Assembly: GCF_037975245.1 (NCBI RefSeq)
Contig: NC_092580.1
Span: forward strand, 19,022,501-19,086,500
Length of the DNA stretch: 64,000 nucleotides
From: Apostichopus japonicus
Lineage: Eukaryota > Echinodermata > Holothuroidea > Aspidochirotida > Stichopodidae
Direction of reading: 5' to 3'
A program made the position numbers and the translations under genes. Within the stretch, counting starts at the first letter, position 1, and each line of letters starts with the position of its first letter. This document shows, piece by piece, positions 39,001-50,100 of this stretch. The notes beneath the pieces are model-generated. The model did no database searches and was not told the DNA's origin. It worked only from the letters and a program-made list of their open reading frames with translations.

Positions 39001-40391
39001 CATTTTTTTTTTTTTTTTGGTACTTTAGTTTGCAAGGATTTTCTCTTTATCTTTGCTCATAAATTTAACTTACATTGAAGTTGACCGGGATTAAAATACA
39101 TCAATCAGTAGGCTTATTTGTAAACTATCCCTGAAGATATGGGGGAATGCAAGAATACAGATTTAAAAAAAACCCACAACGACAGCTACAAAGAACTTCA
39201 AGATTAAATAATGTGTAATGTCAGTTGCAGGGAATAAGATACAGTCATTAACAAATGTAATAAAACTATAAAATGTATCAGTAAGGCATACCAAGACAAA
39301 ACAAAACAAATGAGTTAATTATTTTCTTTTGGGGGAATGTGGTACAAGCATTCATAACATCGGCCTATTCACTAATTTATTTTACGAAGAAGACTGCTGA
39401 AGTAAAACATAAGATACCAACGTTGTTTCTTACATTAAATTACCACAGTAAAAAATAATGCGGTTAAAATTGTCATATCATTGGACATTCAGAATCATTC
39501 CAATTATTTCCGGCCTAAAAATGAAGCATATCTCAGTTTTGTTATTAATTTCTCTAAAGTCTTATTGTAACAATTGCTTCTGAGCAGAATCCCATTTTGT
39601 GTGTGTGTGTGTGTGTGAGTGCCAAAATCTATCTTCCATTGTAAGACTATGTCTTGATATGTGCTGTGTACTTTATGTATGATCTTTCAATTACCCTCCC
39701 AATTCACCTGGATCTGACATCAAAATGTCTTCATTTTACACCATGATATACTTAACATTATTAAAAGCAACTATACCTTTATATATACGTACCAGTCGGT
39801 CATTTAAACCATTCAAATATACTCATCTCCTTTTATTTATAAATGTCCCCGGCAGGATGAAAAGGCAATATATTTCAACTTTATACAACCTTTTATCCCA
39901 AACATTTAAGGCTAAAAAAATCTTCCCCGAGAGAGAAAGAGATGGAGAGGGAGAGTATAATGCAGTTTTATTTCTCCTGATTTGACTTATTTTGGAGGAT
40001 GCAAGCAAACAAACCTGACATTATGACTGACAGAATTAGACCAAACTAAGATCTAGTTCTACCGACTGCCAGATACCAAATCAAATAATTCAACTAGCTT
40101 AGGGCTTCTAGAAGCTAATTTCCCTCTGGTTGTTGACTTTATGCCTCATAATCAACCAGTCAGTTTGTGAATGCTGCTGATCAATGGAAACTTTTGATAC
40201 AGGTCTATAGATCTTACTAGATGTAACTTCTCAGATATATATATATAAGTATGGTCGTTAATAGTTTGCCAGTGGTTTTGCAAATGACTGGATAACATTC
40301 ATGGATATAGCTTAATAAGCCTATATACATAATAATATTCATCTCGAGTTGACTTACACGATAATCAAGTTTTTATCTTGATATTATATCA

Positions 40392-40690
40392 AAGTAAAAT
40401 AAAACTGTTAGCAAACTGCTTATCCACTAGAGAACCTGTGTAGGATAATGTGTTAAAGTAAGTTGGCCTGACGTTTTGATCCTAGCAGGATCTTCTTCAA
40501 AGGCTAAATGACAAGTAACAGGTAACATAAGGGACAAAAACACGCACAAAATACAGACAGGTTGTATGTATGTTGACCTGTCTGTACTTTTCCGCATGTT
40601 TTTGTCCCTTATGCTACTGTTACTTGTCATTTAGCCTTTGAAGAAGATCCTGCTAGGATCGAAACGTCAGGCCAACTTACTTTTACACAA
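40392..40690. mobile_element. foldback element, copy 2, with 13-bp TSD
   Basis: The 13-bp direct repeat tgatattatatca occurs at 40379-40391 and 40691-40703, flanking the insert. The left end (actgttagcaaactgc) and right end (cttacttttacaca) match the element at 6988-7134. The interior is a long inverted repeat with arms of roughly 110 bases, centred near 40565 around gttgtatgtatgttg. The right arm (40634-40673) carries GCCT, TTGAAGA, a GATCC-tgcta-GGATC hairpin, GAAAC, GTC and AGGC, which resembles a hammerhead ribozyme secondary structure. Confidence 0.85.
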
Positions 40691-41232
40691 TGATATTATA
40701 TCATAAGGTGATGGTAATGTATTACCCATTGCCCCTTTGGTTAGAATTTTCAAATAAAGTATTTTCATGTTATAGCTAATCATGCGAGTGTCAGTTCAGA
40801 GCCTTCAAAAACCCGCTGTACGATATCTGAACACTGTCATGTAGGTGTAACGATATCATCATCATCATCATTGGGCAATATTATCTGTGATATTATTATT
40901 ATGGCATGATTATACTGTTTTTAAGGTCAAGATATGCCAGCGGAGACTTGAAGACTGATATGTTTCTTATTCACTTATCTTCTTTATACATCGTCTGAAA
41001 TAAATATTGGAGAATCAGTTGCTGTTGCAGACAATTGCACATGCTGGATGATGAATTCCCACCTCTTTTAGCCTTGAAAAGTTGATTGAAAGTACTGTCT
41101 TTATTGATATAATCTAGTACATTGTTTTTATAGCTGGGTGGGAAATTATATTGCAGGATGCTAGTTCCCCCCCCCCCCTCCCACCTTTAGCTATTTCAGA
41201 TATGTTATTTTGATGTGGGTGATGAGTTATCA

Positions 41233-41813
41233 CTTTAAAGGATTGGTTCAGGTATTTGACATGGCTATTTTGTATGAAAGAGTACAAAAAGACAAAAAGA
41301 ACAGTGAAGAAACTACCATGATAGCATGCTCTGTTAAGGAGATATGACACTTTGAAGATATCAAAATTTCTTTGAAAACGACTGGTGTAGAAAGACTTAT
41401 TGTGAGGGTGTGACGTCACATCCTCACTTCCTTAACATTTATGAATATATTTCTTTAAAAATTATTTACATTTTTTAACACATTTGAAAATAATATAATC
41501 AAAAATTCTTCAGATGTTTAATCTCAAATACTTTCTTTGACAAATATGAGATCTCTTGACATATCTTTTGGTTGAAAGTCATGAAATCTCACAAAATATT
41601 TAGAGAAAAAACAAAGACTTTTCAGGAATGTGAGGATGTGACATCACAGCTAGTCAGATTTCAGCAGTTTCTACACAATCTGATAACACTTTACACTTGA
41701 ATATCTCTTTAACCGAAAAAGATATTTGAACATTTTTTTCACCATTGTGTTTCTTTTATTGTCCTCTTTCATATAACATAAACATGTATGACAACTGAAC
41801 CAATCCTTTAAAG
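41233..41813. mobile_element. MITE-like element, 581 bp
   Basis: Terminal inverted repeats of about 20 bases (ctttaaaggattggttcag at 41233 and its complement ending at 41813) bound the segment. Further inverted similarity lies inside: gtgtgacgtcacatcctcac near 41408 against gtgaggatgtgacatcacag near 41630, and the facing tgtatgaaagag / cctctttcatat. No transposase frame is present, so it is non-autonomous. I could not define a target-site duplication. Confidence 0.8.
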
Positions 41814-43439
41814 GCTAGTTCTGTTGCTGTTTATTTCTCCTCAGTAAACAAAGAAAGGTCATCATTAGGTTGTGAATACCATATTTTACTTAAAGAAGAA
41901 GTTTGCCAGGCATTGCCAAGGATGAAATCAGCCCCCCACATATCCCATTTATTATCTGATCTTGAAAAGGTAAAGAGAACACAAAGTAACAAAACATTCT
42001 GAGATAAGCATCTTCATGCACAAAGGCAGTGTTATTATTGCAACCACTGTGATATGAAAGCATGTTAATCAGCACAATCAAGAAAAAAAGGGGATTAAAT
42101 AGTTTATAACATCAGTTTTTAAGTTGCCTCACTGCTTAATTAGCTAAAAGAATGACATATTATTGCATGATAAATTTTAAACAATAGTTTATACAAACAT
42201 ATCTGGGAATATTAATAAAACAAAGTTCTTTTAATATTTAGTAGAATATGATCGACTCAAACCTCTCTTTCTATTTTTTTTAATGTTATTTTGTCATTAT
42301 TTGTAACTGCTGATGAAGTGTTTAAAAATTACTATGGATTTAAGCATTGATAGATTATCAAACTTATTAAAATCAAGTACAAATATGTTGCTTGCTTGAA
42401 AAAGTAAGTCTTGAATTAGGATTCTTTGAAGCTATAGTCATGTCAGTTCTCAAAGGGTGTCAGACAATTCTATGATGCCACAGCTATTCTGAAAAGAAAA
42501 TGGTAGAGATGTCAGACAATTCTATTGTCCCACATTTATGCTGAAATCAGCATAAGGTTCTCAATATATGTGGTAAATTTTACTGTGCAAACAACCTGAC
42601 AACAGAGCATATGAATGACTTAGGGGTGACCTAGGCAATTTAAGTAGGGGCCAGGGAAAGTATAGAATGAAGAATAATGTATGTTTGTTTTAATAATATA
42701 CTTAAAGAAATATGAAGAGTGAAATAAGGATGTCCAATGATATAATTGTCCCCAGGGCTCTACCTTGCTCTGACTTTTAAACATAATTTTTAATATCTGT
42801 AATAATAAACCAAGGTAATCGATAAAATTCCCAAAGTTTGCATAATTTTATTACTTCATCAAGGGTCATATGAAGATCTCTCCTATCAGTTTTTTTGACC
42901 AGCCACTTGCTTTTTTCATTTTTCTTTATGTCTTCCAATATTTTTCTCTCATATCAGCATTTATAATTTTCATTGTAATATGACTGTATATAGTTTCTTC
43001 TTTTAAATGTGACACATTTTGTTGAACATATTCTTTTTGTTTTATCTGTACTTTGTTCTTTTCTGCAAGTGAGTATTTTGCTTTTGCCGCATGTCCTACA
43101 TTTTTTAGCATCCTATTTTATGACACCTCGTACCACTTAACAGCATTCTTTCAACCGTGGCACCTTAAACTTCATTTTCCTCGTCATCTCTTTCAACTTT
43201 GCATTTAAAACTTCTTCGCCCAACTCGATTAGACATAAATCACATAATTTCTTTTTTTAATGCCTTTTACACTGCTTTAACATACTCTGCCTCTATAAGC
43301 ATAAAAATGAAAGAGTTGCTGCTTCAGATTCTATTATAAAAAGGAAGCATATATAACATTCATAAAATAACACCGTCTGCTGAGTTTTGTCGTGCTTTGC
43401 ATGAATTCGAATGAATTCTAACTTTCTCACACTTTACAG

Positions 43440-43793
43440 GTAATGGCAGTGGCTGGTATGTCATCAGAGGGGAAGCCATGCACCGATAACCCACCCTCTT
43501 CCAAAATGTGGCTTACACCACCCTCCTCCCCTCGTAGGATTCGCTCCTCCCTGCACCCTCCTCTCCCTCACCTTTCAAGCTCTACTCAAGGCTTAGAAGA
43601 AACTCAAAGTGGTTGCAACTTGACCGTAACTAAGGAACCGTTAGCACAGCGGTACTCTACAGGAGACATAGGTACCTCAAGGGACCCATCATCGGCTTTT
43701 TATGAGTCCCTCACGGGAAAAGAGAACACAGTATCTCAAAAGCAAGAGCACCACAGTAGTGTTGAAGGCAGTGCTGAGAGTTTAGTAGCAAAG
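43440..43793 (+). CDS. Cav1: Cav1 exon: distal tail before the DCRD
   Basis: A 354-bp exon (118 codons, phase 0/0) lies between cactttacag and gtcagt. It encodes VMAVAGMSSEGKPCTDNPPS, Ser/Pro-rich sequence and finally VEGSAESLVAK. The last residues match the GSADSLVEK block that precedes the distal C-terminal regulatory domain in vertebrate Cav1. The 3' end and donor lie inside the first unit of a tandem repeat that continues into the intron. Confidence 0.92.
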
Positions 43794-44200
43794 GTCAGTG
43801 ATAGTAGGTCAAATGATGTAATTGGTCACAAGAGCACCACAGTAGTGTTGAAGGCAGAGCCGAGAGTTTAGTAGCAAAGGTCAGTGACAGTAGGTCAAAT
43901 ATTTGTGCGGTAAAATTGAGGTCACAAGAGGACCACAGTATTGTGTGAAGACACCTGCTGAGAATTTAGTAGCAATGGTCAGTGGCAGGTCAAGTGATGT
44001 TATGGGTCAGAAGAGGACCACAGTAGTGTCAATTTAAGCAGTACATGCCATGAATTTAGTAGCAAAGGTTAGTGTCAGGTTGACTAATGTAAGAGGTCAG
44101 ATGAGGACCACAGTAGTGGAGATTTAGGCATTACTTACCAAGAATTTAGAAGCAAAGGTCAGTGGCAGGTCAAATGTCTGTTGTGTCAAATTGGGGTCAC
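43752..44200. repeat. tandem repeat spanning exon end and donor site
   Basis: About five diverged units (spacings near 86, 98, 90 and 90 bp) carry a form of accacagtagtg..., gagagtttagtagcaaag and gtcagtg. The first unit contains the real exon end and donor (GT at 43794). Equivalent donor-like GT sites occur at 43880, 43978, 44068 and 44158. Reading on into unit 2 gives a stop (…PRV then stop near 43871), so the later units are not in-frame exon extensions. Confidence 0.88.
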
Positions 44201-44440
44201 TTCATACAGGAACCATATTAATAGTGTTGGAAATAGTGCTGAGATCAATGACAGTCTGATTGTCATTGAATTATTTACAGTGATTTTCACAATATATTAA
44301 ACAGTCAATTTTCAAATGGTCTTAATAATCTCAAAAGTTACTCTTAACTTATGATTGAAGTTCATTTAGGTCGGGTGATGTTGGTAAGATGGTGTTATGA
44401 GATATAGTATACTGCACACCATATCAGTACCAAATCGTTG

Positions 44441-44484
44441 TATATATTTATATATATATATATGTATATATACATATATATATA
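44441..44484. repeat. AT microsatellite
   Basis: This is a short (at)n tract with ttta, gtat and acat interruptions inside the 4.9-kb intron. The remainder of that intron (44485-48516) is AT-rich unique sequence with a G-run at 45687, an AT patch near 46888 and no recognised exon before 48517. Confidence 0.93.
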
Positions 44485-47400
44485 AGGAGTGCACTGCAAG
44501 CAAGGAAGCATGGGAATCTATTCATACACTGCATTCGACAGCATGTCCTTACCTACATTTTCAATTCCTGTTTCTAACCCTACATTGCTGGTAGAATTAG
44601 CCCCTTCACACTACCTTCCAAAGTACCTCCTGTTTCTCTTAGCATTTTCTCAAAAGTTAATGTCATTTTTTTTTTAAATATATGCTAATTGATCTTGATA
44701 TATCATCTTTTCCACTTGGAATCATATCTTCATATGCTAATTGCAACTGATTACTTTTTTAGATGTTTTCCAAGATCATTGCTTTCGTAACCTGGGCTTC
44801 TGTTGATGTGTCATTTTTTTCTTTGTTAAAAGCAGTGGAAAATTGTTAAATGTTACAACATTGCTGTTCAAATTGTCTTCTCTAGTGTTTAGCAAATATG
44901 TAGCAAATTCCTCATACTAAAAAGTAAACTTTCTGCATTAACATATTTTTTCCCTACAGTGAACAAACAGGAACCTATAACTTGAGATGGACTCTAGAAT
45001 TTAGGATAAAACATTATTCATGTAAAGATATATGTATAATCCTAAAAACTTCAAATGGATCTCCAAACTTATCATTTGATCCACCCAAATGCTGAATATT
45101 CATAAGACAGTGTTACATAACAGTTTGGCTTAATAACCTTTATTCCTTTAAGTTGTAGATGCCACAAGTTAAGCATGGTATATCTGCTTGTACGTGCGGT
45201 ACAGTATAGGGCCTTTAATAATTATCAGGGGAAGGGTGGGGGTACTGTAGAATGTTTCAATCTCTTTTCCCTGGTTGCGATGCCCCAGCTATGTAAGAAT
45301 TATTTTTGTGGTATTCTTTCAGAAAGCAAAGACTTCTTGCAGCAAACCATGTGTAATGTATGTTCATGGTCAAGCAGGTAAGGGGGTGACCGCATGGTTT
45401 ATTGTACTCATGGAGCAGAGAATTCGTTTCAATCCTGCACTTTTACTGCGCATGGTTGGGTTAATATGGCATGCTTTGTTTGAAAGAATTAATATATAAA
45501 AATAAAAATTAATAAACAGTTGTAAGCTAAGGGTTGGATATTTCCTTAATCCCCATAGAAACATATTCTGGTTTTGAGAAGGAAAACAAAGGATTACAAT
45601 CAAAATAAAAGTGTTTAATTAAATTAATAAAATCAGAAATAAGGTAATTGTCCAGTTGTATGAAGAATATTGCAATTAGGATATGTGGGGGGGGGGGGGG
45701 TGTAATGGGAGGCAAAAAGGACGGGCCTAAATTCAGATAAGTAACCAAAAACTTTGCTGCAGATAGGGTTATTTGGTTTAAAAACTTTGATTTGTGATCT
45801 TCTTTTTAGCATATAGTCAAATAATCTTAATAATTTAACAATAAGATTATAGTTAAATCTGAACATTAGCAGATTAGTTGATCGATAATCCCCCTTCCTC
45901 TTTCACCTGGAAATATTTTCTTCTCAATGAATAAATTATATTCACCCAAAATAGTTTCAATTTTTAATCTTAAAAATTGTATATCTTGAGTAGTTTCAGA
46001 TTAACATGAACATATAAAAATTGTACTGTATATACTATATAATTAAGTGTAAATAATGTGTACATGATCCTTAACAAGTCATAGACATGTGAAAAAAGTA
46101 AACAGGTTTCTAATATTTTCCCTTAGTTTTTGTAACCATAATTGGGCCATTTGAACTAGTCTGATCACTTTCGCGCTTTTTTTCTACAAAGTTGTATTCA
46201 CGAATCACCCCCTCCCCCTCCCTTGAAGGGAAATAACAAGAAGTACTACATAGGAAGTAAACTACAAAAAGTATTGAAGTTTTACTATCTGCAACAATAA
46301 ATAGTAAATAACAACAAGAACAGACAACAAACTTAATTAGCAACCATTTTATAATTTCCAAATTATGTTGACTTGTCCAAGTCCTTTTTGCCACTAATTT
46401 AATTAACATTGTTTGACTTTTTTGGTTGATACTAATATCACCCTTCACTGGTTATCTTATTTGATATGTTCTTGATGTGCGTGTGTGTGTGTTACTCAAC
46501 CTTTTAAGGAAAGAATCTGGTTTTACTTTGCAATTAGGTTTCTGCTGTTCTTGGGAACTTTGCGGGAAAACAGCTAGGAAAGGAATTAATATATAAAATA
46601 TTCCATACAAAATAATGGCTGATTTTTAACGCAATATTTCTGCGTAGATATGTGTGCTTTGATCCTTCTTTAATTGAACTGGCTATTTTTTATTATTTTG
46701 AGTGATTTCTAACAGTTTGATGTATTAAAATATTTTAATACTAACGATTCCTGAGAACATTACATTCTAAGACTACCCATTTACTTCATTGAGGTATTGC
46801 CATTTAAATATCACAGCTCTGTAGCTGTAATATGTATATGCTGCCACTCAGAGGTGCCTGGATCCCAATTCTTTAGCCAGGGTCAAGGTATATATATATA
46901 TGAAGATGAAAAAATTATTCTAAAATATCAAAGGCATTTAATGATCATTGTACTTATTCCCCTGAAGAAAACTGATCTATAACATTGGCTTAAAGAATAT
47001 CATGCTATTCCCACTCACATATCCCCCTCTAAGAATTAGAATATTTTTGTTACAGATCTATGTCATGATATTCCACTGAATTGAAAAGTGAAATAAAGCT
47101 AATGAGAAATAAATCATACCGTATAAAGGGAAATGTTTGATGACATCCCTTGTCCTTCCCCACCCACCCTCCCTTCCTCTCAGATGTAGATCATTATTTC
47201 ACACTAAATTGTAAGTGCAGCTAATGAGAATTCAATCATACATTATTAAAGGCATTGAAGACTCACCCCAAACCGCATGCCGCCCTCTCAAAAAAGTTAA
47301 CTTTCCGTTGCTTGCAAGTGAAGTTTTCTTCTTGTCACTACAAAATGCAGACAGTAATAAAACGTGATACCTTGTTATCTTTAGCTGGACTTGAGATCAG

Positions 47401-48516
47401 GGAGTTCCATAACAACTCCCTGCTGAGATGTCCATCGCTGCTATGTACACTGTGTTGTGGGTATTGACCGTAGCTGCATGTATTGACTGTACACTAGTGT
47501 CTAATTACCGACGGTAGCAAGCTGTGTGTGTGTATGTTCTGGGATCGATGGTGGTGTCTAACACTTCTGTTACACCTCGAAACTAGGCCAGAATACCGGC
47601 ATCAGACGTTTCTTTGTGCGCGAGTCTTCACACCCCTTAAGGCCTCAAGATTAAGTACCCTACTGGACTACCCTAAACATTGATCAATATAGGTATATAT
47701 GTGAGATGTGGGTTTTCTACGGCCCTTTGTACTATAAACAATGGTTCTCTCTGGCACATGTAGAACATTAGTTAAGATATACTTACCCTGGTCTATGTAT
47801 AATGCAATGTTTGACAATTTCAAACAGCTAAGCTACCAAAATTGACCAGCATTGTTTCTCCTAGTCTCTTTGTGGTGTAGTAGTGTGTGTGCCACTGATA
47901 GGAACATGAGTAATCATCTCATATCACTTGCACCCCATAAAAATGTTGTTCTTGTTAAATAGAGGACAAATGCAAAACTAGGGCAAAAGGCAAAATCATT
48001 GGCTTTTTGTTATCTTTGATGTATAGTTGATGGAGTCATATTTATAGCTAGATAAATCAGCTGCTGATGTGGAAACCCTGTGACATTCTTCTAGCATTTT
48101 ATATTTTATTGAGGATAAATATATTGGAGCTATTTTATGTTGTAGTCACATATCTACACCGACAGAGTGGTTTGGTTGCTCTGATAAGAGTTTGACATCT
48201 GCTATAAAGATTCAAATCTATAAATCTTTCTTAGTTCTCAACTAAATTTTACCAAAGTATATTGATGTGCAGAAATATTACCAAAAATTGTCATGCAAAT
48301 ATTGCAGCGGATCATTAGCTAAATGTACAATTCATCATTTCTAGAGCCTATTATAGCTTCTTTATATAGTATTAACATGTATATAGTCCATTATACAAGG
48401 AGGGCTATATATAGACCGATTTGTAAACCATTCGATATTTAAAAAAAGAAATGATGCATATTTCTTCTGAGAATGTAGAATCCATGTTAACACAAGTAAT
48501 TATTCTTCATTTATAG

Positions 48517-48594
48517 GTGAATGATGATGCAACGCTTGAGATGTCAGAATATAAGCAAGACTTGAGTAGAAAAGAAAAGAGAAGTTGTAGTACT
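48517..48594 (+). CDS. Cav1: candidate cassette exon in the distal C-terminus
   Basis: After a pyrimidine-rich tract ending ttcatttatag, 78 bases in phase 0 encode VNDDATLEMSEYKQDLSRKE and KRSCST, ending at ACT|gtaggt. An alternative donor, CAG|gtgtag at 48619, would give 102 bases, also phase 0. Skipping it joins ...AESLVAK directly to VLASDGIS, which is how vertebrate Cav1 reads (SLVEK|VLISEGL). It would therefore be an optional insert in front of the regulatory helix. Coding-like composition and acceptor are seen; inclusion is inferred. Confidence 0.55.
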
Positions 48595-48736
48595 GTAGGT
48601 TTTATAGTATGCCTGCAGGTGTAGAGTTGATAAATGCACACAGTCAAATATAATGTGACAAGTTTGACTATGACTAAGCATAGACTTCATGGCAATATTT
48701 ATTTAAATCGTTTGATTTATTGATTTTTTCCTCCAG

Positions 48737-49048
48737 GTTTTAGCTAGCGATGGCATATCGCCTTACCGAGACAGAGACCTAATAACGACAGCCGAGAGAG
48801 AACTGGCAGAGGCGTGCGACATGACCAGAGCGGAGCTGGATCACGCCGCTCACGAAATCTTACAAGCCAATGGCCAGTCACAGGATACAAAACTGCCTTA
48901 CTTTGATCATATCAGTGGTTATGAACTCCAAGACTACACGCAGAGATCGGCAGAGGACAGGTCCAGCGACAGCACCCCTGACGTAATCATTGCCCCAGAT
49001 CCACACGAGGACGGTAAACAGGAGGCAGTCTATATAACTACGTTATGA
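48737..49048 (+). CDS. Cav1: Cav1 last coding exon: DCRD and PDZ ligand
   Basis: The acceptor ttttcctccag opens in phase 0, and 103 codons run to TGA at 49046-49048. VLASDGISPYRDRDLITTAE and RELAEACDMTRAELDHAAHE correspond to the distal C-terminal regulatory domain of Cav1, which binds the proximal domain and modulates gating in vertebrates. An acidic disordered stretch follows, and the protein ends EAVYITTL. The last four residues, ITTL, form a class I PDZ ligand identical to the one I recall for the long form of Cav1.3, which binds Shank. Confidence 0.96.
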   Translation, partial: VLASDGISPYRDRDLITTAERELAEACDMTRAELDHAAHEILQANGQSQDTKLPYFDHISGYELQDYTQRSAEDRSSDSTPDVIIAPDPHEDGKQEAVYITTL

Positions 49049-50100
49049 TCATATATATATGACTGAGCTGTTTGTTTGGAGATCTGTTGCACTTCATGTC
49101 TCAGCGTACGAGGTTTGACATGGAAGGAAGTATTACGATTGCGTTAGTTACCACTCATCTCAATCAAAACTTCCGTGTGTCTTGAAAACGATCTTGAACA
49201 TGTCAGTGTCGAGCCTGTGCACTTGTCAGAAACATAGTAAAAGAAAGGAAAATCTGTGAAGTTTTGATGACGACAAAGAACGACTCAGAAGAAGGTATAA
49301 AAGGTGCTGCTGTGTATGAAGAGGTGGTTGTTGGAGTCGGGTGAGAAAATGGCGTGGTTGAGCATTACGTGACTTGTCGAGGACGAGATCATCATCGTTG
49401 AGTGAAAGCGGGAAGATATAGTGTTTGAATTTGATATGTATGTCTGTAGTTTGTATAAACCCAAGGCACCGTGCACTAAAACTGGTACTTGTGTATCAGC
49501 CATGTGATTGTCAGCACTTAAAATATATACTAGGATACCTGCTCTTGGAATATTGAGGAGTATAGCTAAGAAGTGTTTCTGGTTAGTAAAAAGAGTGAAA
49601 AAAAATATGCGTTGCTAAAAGGGGGGTTCAAAGCCTTTATTTTAGACAGGAATGTTTGATTAATAGAGTAAGAAATTTATATTACAAAGCTACACAAAGA
49701 TATCAGATATGTTACATACCCCATTACCTTTTTTTGTGTCAATATAACATAATTATTTAAAATTAGGAAGGAAGATTCACTCTTGAATGAGTAATGTTCT
49801 ACTTTCCGACACATTTGAAGCCTGTGAGGTTCATAGGGAGAATTGGACGGGTGGATTTGTCTTGCTATATGACAAGAGGCTCTCAAGATGGAGTCTGCTT
49901 ATTTGACATTACCCTGCAAAATCATGGTAACGTTTGTGCGGAAGGCTAACACATCAGTTTAATGCGGCCTGGACGATTTGTGCCATTTCAGTCAAGAACA
50001 GAACTGTATAGGGTACAGCACAATTAAAGAATGAACGCTAAAACTAGTGGGTAGTAAAGTCAAGATAAATAAATATTAATAATAATAATATTACCAGAGA
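49049..50100 (+). other. probable Cav1 3' UTR
   Basis: This is non-coding sequence directly after the stop codon. The first several hundred bases are less AT-rich and lack repeats, as expected for a UTR. The UTR could be longer, because further AATAAA signals occur downstream (for example 50393). Confidence 0.55.
50068..50073 (+). terminator. candidate Cav1 polyadenylation signal
   Basis: AATAAA lies about 1.0 kb past the channel stop, in gataaataaatatt. An ATTAAA at about 50024 and another AATAAA at 50393-50398 are alternatives. No transcript end data are available. Confidence 0.35.

Larger units (their letters stand above)
34023..43439 (+). other. 9.4-kb Cav1 intron
   Basis: This intron contains AT microsatellites (35838-35908, 36061-36099), the larger foldback insertion (40392-40690) and a 581-bp MITE-like element (41233-41813). 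It also has G or C runs near 35143, 37510 and 41166. I found no additional exon. Short open frames on either strand are AT-rich and show no domain. Confidence 0.82.

Noticed and set aside
42926-43111. Lys/Glu-rich minus-strand frame (61 codons)
   Set aside because: The composition follows an AT-rich intron, no family is recognised, and there is no splice support.
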